A DNA stretch of 54,064 bases from Acidobacteriota bacterium (GTDB taxonomy: Bacteria; Acidobacteriota; Terriglobia; Versatilivoradales; Versatilivoraceae): contig JAJECY010000019.1 in the NCBI GenBank assembly GCA_022821775.1, positions 1 through 54,064 on the forward strand, in the 5' to 3' direction. How positions within the stretch are numbered: the first letter of the stretch is position 1; every line of letters begins with the position of its first letter. Made by a program: the position numbers and the translations under genes. Below the pieces are notes generated by a model, which saw nothing but the letters and a program-made list of their open reading frames with translations, searched no databases and was not told the origin of the DNA. This document shows, in pieces, positions 41,888-51,229 of the stretch.

Positions 41888-43402
41888 CTATCGATCCCGG
41901 CGGGGCCGGAGCGCGCCGGCCAGGTAGGCGTAAAGGAGCGTCACCAGGCAGGATGAGGGGATGATCCACATGAAGGACAGCGGGCGGTCCTGAGGGAAGA
42001 CGCCGAAGGTGTGCCCCCAACCCACCACCAGGCCGAAGAGCATGCCGGCGCAGGTAGCCTGAACGGCTATGGGGCCGGTGCAGCGCTTCACCCAGATCGC
42101 CGCCAGGAACAGCCCGCCCAGCCCGCCCACCGGGAAGCTGCTCACCCGTTGGGCCAATTCCAGCAGATTTCCCCGGATATGTTCCGGGATCAGAAACAGC
42201 GCCAGGCACGTCAGGATCGACAACAAGCCCACGGCCACGGTTAGCCCGCGGGCCAGCAGGAGCTGGGCCGCGGCGCCCAGCGGCGTAGCCCTCCAGCGTT
42301 CCACGTAGTCCACGCTGATGACGGTGGCCACCGAGTTCATGCCCGAGTCCAGGCTGGACATGGCGGCGCTGAACAGGGCCGCCACCACCAGCCCCGCCAG
42401 GCCGCGCGGGAGCTGCGAGCGAATGAAGTAGGGAAACACCTGGTCGGCGTCGGCCGGGGGGTGGCCCTGGTAGTAGGCATAGAGAGCCAGGCCCACCGCC
42501 GCCAGGGCCAGCATGACCAGCAGGCCTGAAATCAGGTCGCAGGCGCTGGACAGCCGGGCCGATCGTGCCGAAGCGGTGGACATCAACCTCTGGACGGCCA
42601 CCTGGTCGCCAGCGTAGGTGCAGACGTACCAGAAGAAGCCCAGCAGGCCCATCCCCACCAGCGTGACCCGTTCGTGGGGGTCGAAGCTGAAAATGGGCTG
42701 TTCGGGCCGATCAGCGGCGGCAATAGTCTGCCACCAGGCGCCCGGCCCCGTTCCGGTTTCGACCGCCACGTAGGCCACGGTGAAGAGGGCTCCGCCGAAG
42801 AGAATGAAGAACTGAGCCACGTCGGTCCAGATCACGGCCCGCATTCCGCCCAGGGTGGTGTAGGCCACCGCGATCAGTCCGATGCCCGCCAGGATGAGCA
42901 GCCGGTCCAACTGGGTGATCTGCGCCAGCGCCAGGGTCGAGGAAAAGAGCACCAGTCCCATCCAGTTCAGGCGAACCACCAGGAAGATGGCGGAGGCGAA
43001 CATGCGGGTGCCGACGTCGAACCGCTGCTCCAGGTATTCGTAGATGCTGGTAACCCGAAGGCGCAGAAAGACCGGCACCAGCCCATAGGCGATGACCAGG
43101 TAGATGAGGGGATAGAAAACCAGGCCGCCCATGGCCCCCATGACGCCGTACTTGATGACCTCGCCGGGCGTGGCCAGGTAGCTGACCGTAGAGGTCAGGG
43201 TGGCCATCAGGCTCAGCCCTACGGCGAACCAGGGCATGCGGCGCCCCCCGAGGAAATACTCTTCCGCGGAGTGCTGGCGGCGGGAGAAGATCAGGGCCAT
43301 CCACACGGTGGCCACCAAGTAGGCCCCGATCATGGAGTAGTCCAGCCATTCAAGCTGGTGGTAGGCGGCGGACTCGACTGCGGTGGAGGCCTCAAGCGGC
43401 AT
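41888..43402 (-). CDS. Sodium/solute symporter (SSS family)
   Basis: A 504-residue inner-membrane carrier with about thirteen hydrophobic segments. Family marks include FSRRQHSAEEYFLGGR after the first helix, SLMATLTSTVSYLATPGE, YTTLGGMRAVIWTDVAQFF and SAAMSSLDSGMNSVAT, which carries the sodium-site serines. SSS proteins import sugars, sialic acid, amino acids or vitamins with Na+. The gene ends a minus-strand run (sialidase, Nramp-like, PhyH, aldolase, symporter), so the imported compound may be what the HpcH/HpaI aldolase pathway degrades. Confidence 0.93.
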   Translation of the reverse strand: MPLEASTAVESAAYHQLEWLDYSMIGAYLVATVWMALIFSRRQHSAEEYFLGGRRMPWFAVGLSLMATLTSTVSYLATPGEVIKYGVMGAMGGLVFYPLIYLVIAYGLVPVFLRLRVTSIYEYLEQRFDVGTRMFASAIFLVVRLNWMGLVLFSSTLALAQITQLDRLLILAGIGLIAVAYTTLGGMRAVIWTDVAQFFILFGGALFTVAYVAVETGTGPGAWWQTIAAADRPEQPIFSFDPHERVTLVGMGLLGFFWYVCTYAGDQVAVQRLMSTASARSARLSSACDLISGLLVMLALAAVGLALYAYYQGHPPADADQVFPYFIRSQLPRGLAGLVVAALFSAAMSSLDSGMNSVATVISVDYVERWRATPLGAAAQLLLARGLTVAVGLLSILTCLALFLIPEHIRGNLLELAQRVSSFPVGGLGGLFLAAIWVKRCTGPIAVQATCAGMLFGLVVGWGHTFGVFPQDRPLSFMWIIPSSCLVTLLYAYLAGALRPRRDR

Positions 43403-43510
43403 GGCGGTGTTCTAAGGGCAAGATGACGGCCGGATCATTCGTGGGTGAAACAGGGGGCGTTGATGGCGTATCGGGGAAAGGGTCGGGAACAGCCTTCGGC
43501 TGACGGAGCT

Positions 43511-44299
43511 TCAGGAGCTCGAGGCCGGCTGGATCTCCCGAATCCGCTTGGCGACCTCGGAGGCATGGCGGTAGAGGGTGATCCAATCGCCGTCCACCGC
43601 GATCCAGGAGAGGCCCAGGGCCAGCCAGCGCCGGAGGCCCTGCGGGTCGTAGCCGGTGGAGTGGCCGGCGGGGATCCCCTTGCGGATGGCTGCCCGGTAG
43701 ATCTTTTCGCAGGCGGCGGTCACCTCCGGATGTCCGGCCTGGCCGCCCAGCCCCATGCTGGCGCTCAGGTCGCCCGGTCCGGCCACGATGCTGTCCAGGC
43801 CCGGAATGTCCAGGATGGCGTCGATCTCATCCACGGCCTGTATGTGCTCGATCTGGAGTATCAGCAGGACCTGCCGGTCGATCTCGGCCAGGTATTGCGG
43901 CGGCGCCACCGCTCCGAACCGCACCCCTCGGGCCGGACCGAAGCCGCGCACGCCCCGGGGCGGGTAGTGGAAGCCGGCCACCGCCCGTTTGGCGTCGTGG
44001 ATGCTTTCGATGCGGGGAACGATGATGGCGGCGGGGTGCAGCTCCAGGTAGGGCTTCATCACCACTGGATCGTTGGAAGGCACCCTCACGAATGCGGCGG
44101 CGCCCGCGCCCCGCGCCGCCCGGATGTGGTCCAGCGCCTGGGAGTAGCTGAGGGCCGAGTGCTCGCAATCGATCCACACGAAGTCGTAGCCCGCCTCCCC
44201 GAACAGCTCGCTCACGGACGCATCGGTCAGGGCGACCGCCGTGCCCAAGGAGAGTTCCCCCCGCTTCCACTGGTCTCTGATCTTCTGGATTTGGTTCAT
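43511..44299 (-). CDS. HpcH/HpaI-family class II aldolase
   Basis: A 262-residue aldolase of the HpcH/HpaI group. Active-site residues are His47 (DCEHSAL), Arg72 (FVRVP), and the metal ligands Glu151 (QIEHIQAV) and Asp177 (GPGDLSASMG). The family splits 2-keto-3-deoxy acids, such as 2-keto-3-deoxy-L-rhamnonate or 4-hydroxy-2-oxoheptanedioate, into pyruvate and an aldehyde. The mandelate-racemase-type dehydratase at 10.3-11.4 kb could supply such acids. It lies between PhyH and SSS genes with 70- and 108-base gaps, probably one transcript. Confidence 0.93.
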   Translation of the reverse strand: MNQIQKIRDQWKRGELSLGTAVALTDASVSELFGEAGYDFVWIDCEHSALSYSQALDHIRAARGAGAAAFVRVPSNDPVVMKPYLELHPAAIIVPRIESIHDAKRAVAGFHYPPRGVRGFGPARGVRFGAVAPPQYLAEIDRQVLLILQIEHIQAVDEIDAILDIPGLDSIVAGPGDLSASMGLGGQAGHPEVTAACEKIYRAAIRKGIPAGHSTGYDPQGLRRWLALGLSWIAVDGDWITLYRHASEVAKRIREIQPASSS

Positions 44300-44369
44300 G
44301 GCTTAACGGCCTCCTGGCCGGGTAATACGATCATGGCCGATACCGGCTTGAGACCCCCGGCGTGGCCCT

Positions 44370-45185
44370 TCAATTCAGGGCTTCCACCCGCCGGCTCCGG
44401 CTCAGCAACTGCTTCCCCCGTTCCGACAGTTCCTGGAAGTCCCGCGCCGCCATCCGGATGGGGTGGTTGCGGGGATCGTACCAGGAAAGGTGGTAGCCGA
44501 TGTCCAGCTCCATGCGGACGTGGTCGGAGCGGTTGGGCGTTCCGCGGTGGATCACCCGCGCATCGCAGATGTAGGCCGAGCCGCGCTTCAGGTTCAGACG
44601 CATCCTGGAGGGGTAGCGCCCCGACTCGATCAATCGGTTGAGGCTGTGACCGCCGCCGGAACCCGGCACATGGCTCAGCTCTGGCACGCCGCAGTGATGG
44701 GTGCTGGGCAGCAGCTCGAAGCTGCCGTTCCGCTCGTTGGTGTCCACCAGGGCGATCTTCAGCGACAGGGCGGGAAAGACCGGCAGCACCAGGTTGGCGC
44801 CAAACAGCTCCCCGTCCCGGTGCCAGTTCATGACGCCGCACCCCGGAAAGGGATGGTATGAGATGTAGTCGCTCATCTGGAAATCGCCGCTGCCCCACAA
44901 CCGTTCAAGTAGCTCCAGTACTGTGGCGTTCTCGTAGAGGGCTGGATCGGAAAAGGGCATCCTCCAGGGTGTTTCGATCTTGTAGCGCAGTGGCTCGGTG
45001 ACCCGGCCCCGGCCGGTATCCAGGTCACCGCTCAACTCCCTGGAGTTGCGGGCCCGCACCCTCTCCAGCATGGGCAACAGCTCCGCATGAAGCGCCTCGG
45101 CCTTGGCAGTGGGAATGAAGTCCTCGAAAACCACGTAGCCGTTGATCAGAAATTCCTGGACCAGTTGATCGATCGGAGCCGACAT
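44370..45185 (-). CDS. Phytanoyl-CoA dioxygenase (PhyH)-family oxygenase
   Basis: A 271-residue Fe(II)/2-oxoglutarate enzyme counted from the ATG at 45185; an ATG 36 bases upstream is possible. NGYVVFEDFIP (15-25) is the family opening. Ligands are His122 and Asp124 (NWHRDGE) and His213 (VIHRGTPNRS); Arg224 should bind the 2-oxoglutarate carboxylate. Length matches single-domain PhyH proteins, unlike the 420-residue paralogue at 37.6 kb, from which it differs strongly. It may act on a sugar-related compound, given its place upstream of the aldolase. Confidence 0.88.
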   Translation of the reverse strand: MSAPIDQLVQEFLINGYVVFEDFIPTAKAEALHAELLPMLERVRARNSRELSGDLDTGRGRVTEPLRYKIETPWRMPFSDPALYENATVLELLERLWGSGDFQMSDYISYHPFPGCGVMNWHRDGELFGANLVLPVFPALSLKIALVDTNERNGSFELLPSTHHCGVPELSHVPGSGGGHSLNRLIESGRYPSRMRLNLKRGSAYICDARVIHRGTPNRSDHVRMELDIGYHLSWYDPRNHPIRMAARDFQELSERGKQLLSRSRRVEALN

Positions 45186-45263
45186 GGCGCCCTGTCTGAA
45201 ATACCCTGTTTCACCCTGCATCGGCGGTCCCGTCGCATGGGACGGGGGCGTGGCCTAGTGAAC

Positions 45264-45437
45264 AGTGGATAGTGGATAGTGATTAGTGGATCGTTATTTG
45301 ATCGACACGTAAAGCACCATGTCAGTCTCGGCACCGTCCTTCAAATAAGCACAGTCCGTTCCCAAAACCCTCGGCTGACCACTCTCCACACTTCAAACTT
45401 CTAACTTCACACTTCAAACTTCTAGCCTCAAACTTCA
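45264..45437. repeat. Two low-complexity tandem repeat arrays in an intergenic gap
   Basis: AGTGGAT recurs at 45264, 45271 and 45285 with AGTGAT at 45278. Farther on, the 15-base unit CACTTCAAACTTCTA starts at 45389 and again at 45410 (period 21), with a degenerate third copy to 45437. The whole gap 45186-45475 is otherwise featureless and has lower GC than its surroundings. Confidence 0.7.
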
Positions 45438-45475
45438 GCAGTGTACCTGCTTGGCGCCGCCGGGGACAACTTCAA

Positions 45476-46780
45476 CTATTTCATCATCTCCGCCGCCGAC
45501 CTGACCGACTCCACCGCGCCCCACAGGGCCAGAACGAACAGAAATCCCATGAGAAGGTTTTCCCACCAGCGGTTGCAATAGCGCGGGCCGATCAGGCGGG
45601 AGCTGGCCGTGATCCACCAGAGGCCGCCGGCCAAGGCCGGGATAAGCACCACCATCAGGGTATTGACCAGCAGCGTCAGCCTGACGAAGTCGGCCCGGTC
45701 GGTGAAGATCCAGACCAGCGGCGAGACCAGGGTCCAGACCGCCACCCAGCGGTAGACGGGATGGAGGCGGTGGTCGGAAGGAGCGCCTCCCGCGCCCCGC
45801 CAGCGCCGGTAGGCGTGGCTGGCCAGGCACCCCAGCCCCAGGCCGCAGCCGAGCAGCGAGGTGTAGACGGCTCCGAACAGGCCCAGGAAGAACAGCAGCC
45901 GCCCGCCGTCGCCCAGCACGAGGCCCAGAAGCTCGGTCAGGTCGTCCAGATCCCCGATCCTCCCGCCGCCGGCGTGCACCAACTCGGCCCCCAGGGTCCA
46001 GACCGCCAGGTTGAACAGGATCATGGCGCCGATGGCCAGCATGAAGTCGTAGGTCTGCACCCGACGGTAGGCCGGTCCCCGCCAGCCCTTCTGTTCCAGA
46101 AAGTAGGGGTAGACCAGGTTCATCAGCGAGCCCCCGACCGCGCCTACCATGGCCATGGCCACCACCATGGCGCCAAAGGGACCCTGCCTGTCCGGAAGCT
46201 GGAGTGTCAGGACACCCTTCAGGATGCCTTCCAGGTTGGGTCCGACCCAGATGGCGGTGCCGAGCAGCGAAACCGTCATCAGGACCATGAATCCCTTGAA
46301 CACCCACTCGACGCGGGTGTACACCGGCCGGAAAATGAGGATCAGCCCGAGGACGATCCAAACCAGCGCCCACTGCCACCGGCGGCCGGCCCCGGTCAGC
46401 TCCACCATGATCTCCCCGACGCCGGCCACCATGTAGGTGCCGTTGACGTGGGCCACGATCACGGCCACCACCAGCAGAAAGGGGGCGTACCAGCGGTGCA
46501 GACGCACCAGGCCGTCCAGCACCCCTTCTCCGTGAGGATTGCAGAGCTGATACTTGGCGATGGTGGTGACGAAGAAAAAACGCATCAGGAGGGCAAACAC
46601 CATGGCCCACATGAGCGCGTAGCCGTAGTTGCCCCCGGAAATGCCGGCCGAGAGGATGTCGCCGGAACCCAGCCATGTCAGAACGACCACGAAACCCGGA
46701 CCGAAGGACTTCACGTACTCGGCAAAGGAGCGGGGAATCGGAGCCGGTGGCGTGGGCTCATCGAGCCTGGAGGTGGCCAT
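45476..46780 (-). CDS. Nramp-fold membrane transporter without metal motif
   Basis: A 434-residue protein with about eleven membrane segments. The first helix reads FGPGFVVVLTWLGSGDI (27-42 region), where Nramp metal transporters have GPGxxx...DPGN. Asp41 is kept but the DPGN motif is not. The helix-6 region, MVGAVGGSLMNLVYP, also lacks the methionine signature. The start at 46780 is preferred because AAGGGA precedes it and the protein then begins with a short Pro-rich tail. It is unlike the 654-residue paralogue in having no insertion. Neighbours are a sialidase upstream and a PhyH/aldolase/symporter run downstream. Confidence 0.82.
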   Translation of the reverse strand: MATSRLDEPTPPAPIPRSFAEYVKSFGPGFVVVLTWLGSGDILSAGISGGNYGYALMWAMVFALLMRFFFVTTIAKYQLCNPHGEGVLDGLVRLHRWYAPFLLVVAVIVAHVNGTYMVAGVGEIMVELTGAGRRWQWALVWIVLGLILIFRPVYTRVEWVFKGFMVLMTVSLLGTAIWVGPNLEGILKGVLTLQLPDRQGPFGAMVVAMAMVGAVGGSLMNLVYPYFLEQKGWRGPAYRRVQTYDFMLAIGAMILFNLAVWTLGAELVHAGGGRIGDLDDLTELLGLVLGDGGRLLFFLGLFGAVYTSLLGCGLGLGCLASHAYRRWRGAGGAPSDHRLHPVYRWVAVWTLVSPLVWIFTDRADFVRLTLLVNTLMVVLIPALAGGLWWITASSRLIGPRYCNRWWENLLMGFLFVLALWGAVESVRSAAEMMK

Positions 46781-46933
46781 GGTGGGAACCGTCCCTTCTC
46801 CCTGCTGAGACAGGACACGAGTTGCGGCTGACGGAATCAAGGTCGGCTATGGCTCCGGGGCGGGACCGTGAAACGGCCATGGCCGGCCTGGGCACGTCGG
46901 TCCGTTCGAAAGGGACGGGCATCCGGACGGTGT

Positions 46934-48202
46934 TTACCTGCGCCGGGACCCGCCTTCCAACTCGGCCAGGTCGAACCGGTAGAAAGTGATCTCGCCGTAC
47001 CTGTCAGCCGTACCCGTCGCTGTTTCCACCACCATGCCGATGGTGCCGTCGGCCAATCGCTGCATGACCGAATAGGCGGCAAATCCGTTGTTGACTTGAA
47101 CCGGATTGGTGAAGGTCTTTCCTTCGTCGTAGCTGGTCCAGACCGTGATGTTGTTGCGGTTGAGGCCGCTTTCCCCGCGCGGTCCGGAAAAAAGGATCCG
47201 ATCTCGGTCGTGACCTGCGCGCTTGGCGGAATAGCGGACCAGCGAGCCGTCTACTTCCGTGATGGGTATGGCGTCCGGATTGTCGGGTCCCCAGGTGACG
47301 CCGCCATCGGTGCTGATATGGCGCCGGCGGAACTTGCCGCTGTCCGGCCGAGCGTCCAGCATCACTCTGCCGTCGATCAACTCGACGACTTCATCCTCGT
47401 TGGCATCAGGCCCCGGTGTGACGTTGCCGACCTGCCAACTCTTACCGTGGTCGTCGGAATAATAGACGAACGGCTCAACGGTAACCGGTCCGTCTGGTGT
47501 TCTTGATCCGCCGCGCTTGGCTGGAATAATCAGCCGGCCGTTGCGCGATCTTTTTTGGTCCTGCCATTGAAGTTGAATGCCGCTGCCCGGACCGGGTTCG
47601 GCTTGACGCCAATAGAGGCCGTCACTGGTCTCGTGCGGTTCGTCCGGATAGACCACTTGCTTGCGGTCCGACCAGGTCTGGCCGTTATCGGTGCTGGAAC
47701 GGAACCACACGATGTGGTTGCCGTCCTTGGAGTCCGGGCTTTGCCCGTAGGCCATATTACGGGGCGCAACGTCCGGCAATTGTCCATAGAACAGGAACAC
47801 CGTCCCTGTCTTGGCATCGAGCACCGGCGTCGGGTCGGAGAAATCGAGCAGGTCCCCACCCGGGCGGAAACCGGATTCGATGACAACCATCGGTTGCCAG
47901 GTTCGACCGTTATCGGTGCTCCGGCGCATCACCAAGTCGATGGGGGCGTTTTCATCGCGACGCGGGTCACTACCGTCTCCCCGGCGCCCCTCGGCAAAGA
48001 CCAATACCGACCCATCCTGGGAAACGATCATGCCCGGTATGCGAAAAGTGTGGTACCGCTCCTGCTGCGTGACGTAGTCGCCCTTGGGAGAAACGAACGG
48101 TACCGACACCGTAATGATCTCTGCCACCGCCGGCAATGAGACCAAGATCGCCAGCATTACAAAAAAGACGATACCGCGAACGTATCCTCTCAACTGCGCC
48201 AT
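46934..48202 (-). CDS. Exo-alpha-sialidase-like exported enzyme
   Basis: A 422-residue exported propeller. The start at 48202 is fixed by AAGGAGG just upstream and gives a clean signal peptide (FFVMLAILVSLPAVAE). FRIP is at 53-56, an acidic segment (ENAPIDLVMRR) holds the likely catalytic Asp, and Asp boxes are STDNGRTW, STDNGQTW, SDDHGKSW and STDGGVTW. SVMQRLADGTIGMVVET near the end fits the catalytic Glu region. It is closer in motif to the 14987-16126 protein than to the Tat-exported one. The base composition looks less GC-rich than its neighbours. Confidence 0.88.
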   Translation of the reverse strand: MAQLRGYVRGIVFFVMLAILVSLPAVAEIITVSVPFVSPKGDYVTQQERYHTFRIPGMIVSQDGSVLVFAEGRRGDGSDPRRDENAPIDLVMRRSTDNGRTWQPMVVIESGFRPGGDLLDFSDPTPVLDAKTGTVFLFYGQLPDVAPRNMAYGQSPDSKDGNHIVWFRSSTDNGQTWSDRKQVVYPDEPHETSDGLYWRQAEPGPGSGIQLQWQDQKRSRNGRLIIPAKRGGSRTPDGPVTVEPFVYYSDDHGKSWQVGNVTPGPDANEDEVVELIDGRVMLDARPDSGKFRRRHISTDGGVTWGPDNPDAIPITEVDGSLVRYSAKRAGHDRDRILFSGPRGESGLNRNNITVWTSYDEGKTFTNPVQVNNGFAAYSVMQRLADGTIGMVVETATGTADRYGEITFYRFDLAELEGGSRRR

Positions 48203-48443
48203 GTCTACCTCCTTGGTGTGGGTTGCTATCGCCTGCACGTGCGAAGAACCCCGTCCTAGTTCCGGAACCGGAACCCGGGGGGAGCGCCATCACCTCCCGG
48301 TCCCGTGTGGCATTTCTACGATGCCCCGATCCAGAATACCAGAATGGCTGCTCCTGAGCGCCCCCCGAAGCACGGCTCTACTCTTGACTCGGCCCACCTG
48401 AAGGAGCTGGGCTGCCCCGACGGTCGGCCCGATCGCCCGAGAC

Positions 48444-51170
48444 CTACCAAAGGGTGTAGCGGATGCGCACGCCGAACCGCCGCGGGGAGAGCACGTTGGC
48501 GAAGTAGCGTCGTGACCTGAAGCCGTCCTGGGTGCGGGCGATGAGGCCGGGGGTCTGGCGGACGCCGGTGACGGCGTACTCGTCGAGCAGGTTGTCGGCA
48601 TAGACGGTCAGCGTCCAGTCGTTCCTCGAAAGGGAGGCCGACAGGTTGTGGAGGTCGTAGGCAGGAAGGGTCTCGCCGCCGGCGCGCAGCCCTATGCGGG
48701 TGAGCACGTCACCGACGTAGGTGTAGCCGTACAGCAACCTGAGCAGGGTCCGGTCGCCGAGCAGCGTGGTGTGGCTGGCCAGCAGGCTGCCCTGATGGCG
48801 CGGCGCCCCCGACAGGCGGTCGCCCTCGAAGGCGTCGGCGCCGCCATCCAGCAAGCCGGGCGAGTCCCGGCTCAGCTCCGCCCGGGTGTAGGACCAGGAT
48901 CCACGAAGGCTCAATGCGTTGGTGACACCAGCCATCCCCGCAAACTCGATGCCCCGGCTCACCGCCCCGCCGCCGTTCAGCGTGATCGGCTGGGAACTGA
49001 AGGGTGTGGTCCCCGCGACGTGGATGTCCTTCCAGTCCACCTGGAACAGGGTGCCGGCGGCGCTGTACCGTCCCTCGCGCCAGGAGCGGCGCATACCGAT
49101 CTCGTAGTTGGTGGTGGTATCGGGCCGGATCAAGGCCTGATCCTCATAGATGCAACCCGACTGCGGCGGGTCGTTGCCCGGGTCCGAGTCGGTGAGAAGA
49201 GCGATCTCTTCGTCGGTGCACACCCGGAAGTTGTTGCCGCCGCCGATGCGGTACCCCTCCGAGCGGGTGAAGTAGGCGTTCGACTGCTCGTCGAAGCGGT
49301 AGCTGAGGCTTGCCTTGAACAGCATGCCACGGTCGTTGGACTCGTATTCGGTGAAGGGTGAATTGTACAAGGGCGTGTAGGGAAACTCGGTGAGACTGCC
49401 GGTCTCGATGCGGTAACCGAACCAGCGCCCCCCGACCGTCACCCGCCACCGCCGACCCAGGTCCCGCGAAATCTCTCCGAACAGCGCCCGTTCTCCCACG
49501 GCCTGGCTTCCAAGCGAGTAGTACTCGACCGGGTCCGACACCGGGTTCCCTTCCAGAACCGGCGTCACTCCCGAGAATTCCGTCAGTCCCGGCGTGAACT
49601 CGAAGCTGGTCCCGCTGCTGTCGTAGTTGTTGAAGAAAACGCCCCCGACCCAGCCCCACGGTCCCTCGCTGGTCGAGACCAGCCGCGTCTCCCAGTTGAA
49701 GCGCTTCTCCCATTCGTCCTCGCGCGTATAGGCGGCGAAGCTGCGGAACCGCGACGTCAGGTCGGTGACCGAGATCCCCGGGTCAACCGCCCGGGCTTCG
49801 GTCAGCGCCGGGAACTCGCCCGGCAGCAGCCCCGCGATGCCGAACGCCTGGATCAGCAGATCCGTCTGGTCGCGCTGCCCCTGCTCGGCGAAGCGCGAAT
49901 AGCCGACCGCGCTGGTCAGTTCCGCGACGCCCGGCGCCCAGGTCAGCTCCAGGCTCCACAGTTGGTTCCTGCGGTCGTTCGGTTCCACAAAGCGGTGCGC
50001 CGAGACATAGCGGCCGGTGTCGAACGACCGGGAGTGATTGACCTGGCGCGCGCCGACCTGCTGATCCTGCAGGTGGTAGGCAAACAGGGCCGACAGGTTG
50101 GGGGTCGCCTCCCACAGCAGGGAGAGCCGGGCCGAGATCGTCTCCTCCGTGTTGGCATCCTCTTTACGACGAAGGTTCTCGGCCACGGCCTCCGGGTCGT
50201 TCAGGTCCGGCTCGGGTTCGGAGACGCCCGGGGTGCGCAGCAGATAGTCGTAGTCGATGAAGCCGGGGTCGGCATAGCGGTCGACGGAGCCGCGCAACGC
50301 CAGTTTGCGGAAAACGAGCGGCAGGTTGAAGGTCAGTCCGGCATCGGTGCCCGGGGCTCCGCCGTGGGCCAGCGCGAACAGGTCGCCGCGGACCTCGAAG
50401 GTGCCCTGTTGGGTATCCGGCCGGCGCGGCAGGTAACGCACGGCCCCCGCCAGGGTGCCGGCGCCGTAAAGGGTCCCCTGGGGCCCCAGCAACACCTCCA
50501 CCCGCTCGATGTCACTGAGACGGAGATCGACCGCCAGGGGAATGTCCCCCAGGTAGGTGGCGACGCCGTTGTTGTAGTTGTTGCCGGTGAACTCCGACCC
50601 GTTCAGGGAGTCGGTGTTTAGGCCGCGGGCGATAATGGCGTTGCTGCCGCGCGCCCCCTGGTCCACCACCGTCAGTCCGGGCGTCCAGCGCGCCAGTTCG
50701 GTCAGGTTCCCGATGGCCCTCTGTTGGATTTCGTCGCCGCTCACGGCCAAGACGCTCATCGGCACCTGCTGCAGCGCCTCCTCGGTGCGGGTCGCCGTCA
50801 CCACCACCGCATCCTCGAAAGGGGCCAGACGCAGGGTTATGGCCGATAGGTCCACCGGATCGGTCCCGACCTTGACGTCCTCCAGCCTCACCGTGCCGAA
50901 GCCGCTCCGGGAGACTATAATCGTGTAGGTGCCGGGAGCGAGACGGGCGAACTTGAACCGGCCACCCGCATCAGCTTGCACCTGGCGCGGCGTGTCCGGA
51001 CCGTCACTCAGCGCGACCGTGGCGCCGGGCAACACCGCGCCGGTGGCATCGACCACCATGCCCGTAATCCGACTTGGCTGGGCAGCGGCCCCACCGATTG
51101 CGCACACAACCAGACCGAGTGTCATGGCACACTTGATTGCCGCACCCGTCACGCCCTTTTTGGTGGCCAT
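48444..51170 (-). CDS. TonB-dependent receptor with carboxypeptidase-regulatory-like domain
   Basis: A 908-residue outer-membrane receptor counted from 51170, where a signal peptide (CAMTLGLVVCAIGGAAAQ) begins. The regulatory-like domain has GMVVDATGAVLPGATVAL, the plug has VVVTATRTEEALQQVPMSV and VEVLLGPQGTLYGAGTLAGA, and the barrel ends with an aromatic residue (FGVRIRYTLW). The plug resembles classical siderophore or vitamin receptors more than the Oar-like receptor at 7.2 kb. The substrate is unknown. An AT-rich palindrome lies 43 bases upstream. The gene is divergent from the SUMF1-domain gene. Confidence 0.92.
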   Translation of the reverse strand: MATKKGVTGAAIKCAMTLGLVVCAIGGAAAQPSRITGMVVDATGAVLPGATVALSDGPDTPRQVQADAGGRFKFARLAPGTYTIIVSRSGFGTVRLEDVKVGTDPVDLSAITLRLAPFEDAVVVTATRTEEALQQVPMSVLAVSGDEIQQRAIGNLTELARWTPGLTVVDQGARGSNAIIARGLNTDSLNGSEFTGNNYNNGVATYLGDIPLAVDLRLSDIERVEVLLGPQGTLYGAGTLAGAVRYLPRRPDTQQGTFEVRGDLFALAHGGAPGTDAGLTFNLPLVFRKLALRGSVDRYADPGFIDYDYLLRTPGVSEPEPDLNDPEAVAENLRRKEDANTEETISARLSLLWEATPNLSALFAYHLQDQQVGARQVNHSRSFDTGRYVSAHRFVEPNDRRNQLWSLELTWAPGVAELTSAVGYSRFAEQGQRDQTDLLIQAFGIAGLLPGEFPALTEARAVDPGISVTDLTSRFRSFAAYTREDEWEKRFNWETRLVSTSEGPWGWVGGVFFNNYDSSGTSFEFTPGLTEFSGVTPVLEGNPVSDPVEYYSLGSQAVGERALFGEISRDLGRRWRVTVGGRWFGYRIETGSLTEFPYTPLYNSPFTEYESNDRGMLFKASLSYRFDEQSNAYFTRSEGYRIGGGNNFRVCTDEEIALLTDSDPGNDPPQSGCIYEDQALIRPDTTTNYEIGMRRSWREGRYSAAGTLFQVDWKDIHVAGTTPFSSQPITLNGGGAVSRGIEFAGMAGVTNALSLRGSWSYTRAELSRDSPGLLDGGADAFEGDRLSGAPRHQGSLLASHTTLLGDRTLLRLLYGYTYVGDVLTRIGLRAGGETLPAYDLHNLSASLSRNDWTLTVYADNLLDEYAVTGVRQTPGLIARTQDGFRSRRYFANVLSPRRFGVRIRYTLW

Positions 51171-51212
51171 GTCGAGTCTGAGGAGATTCCGCAATTGAGC
51201 CACTGAACGGCG

Positions 51213-51229
51213 GAAATAATATGTATTTC
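51213..51229 (-). promoter_or_regulatory. AT-rich palindrome upstream of the TonB receptor
   Basis: GAAATA at 51213-51218 and TATTTC at 51224-51229 form an inverted repeat with a 5-base spacer. The island stands out against GC-rich surroundings and lies 43 bases before the receptor start. It could be a -10 region or a binding site for an iron regulator, though it does not match the Fur consensus well. Confidence 0.3.
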
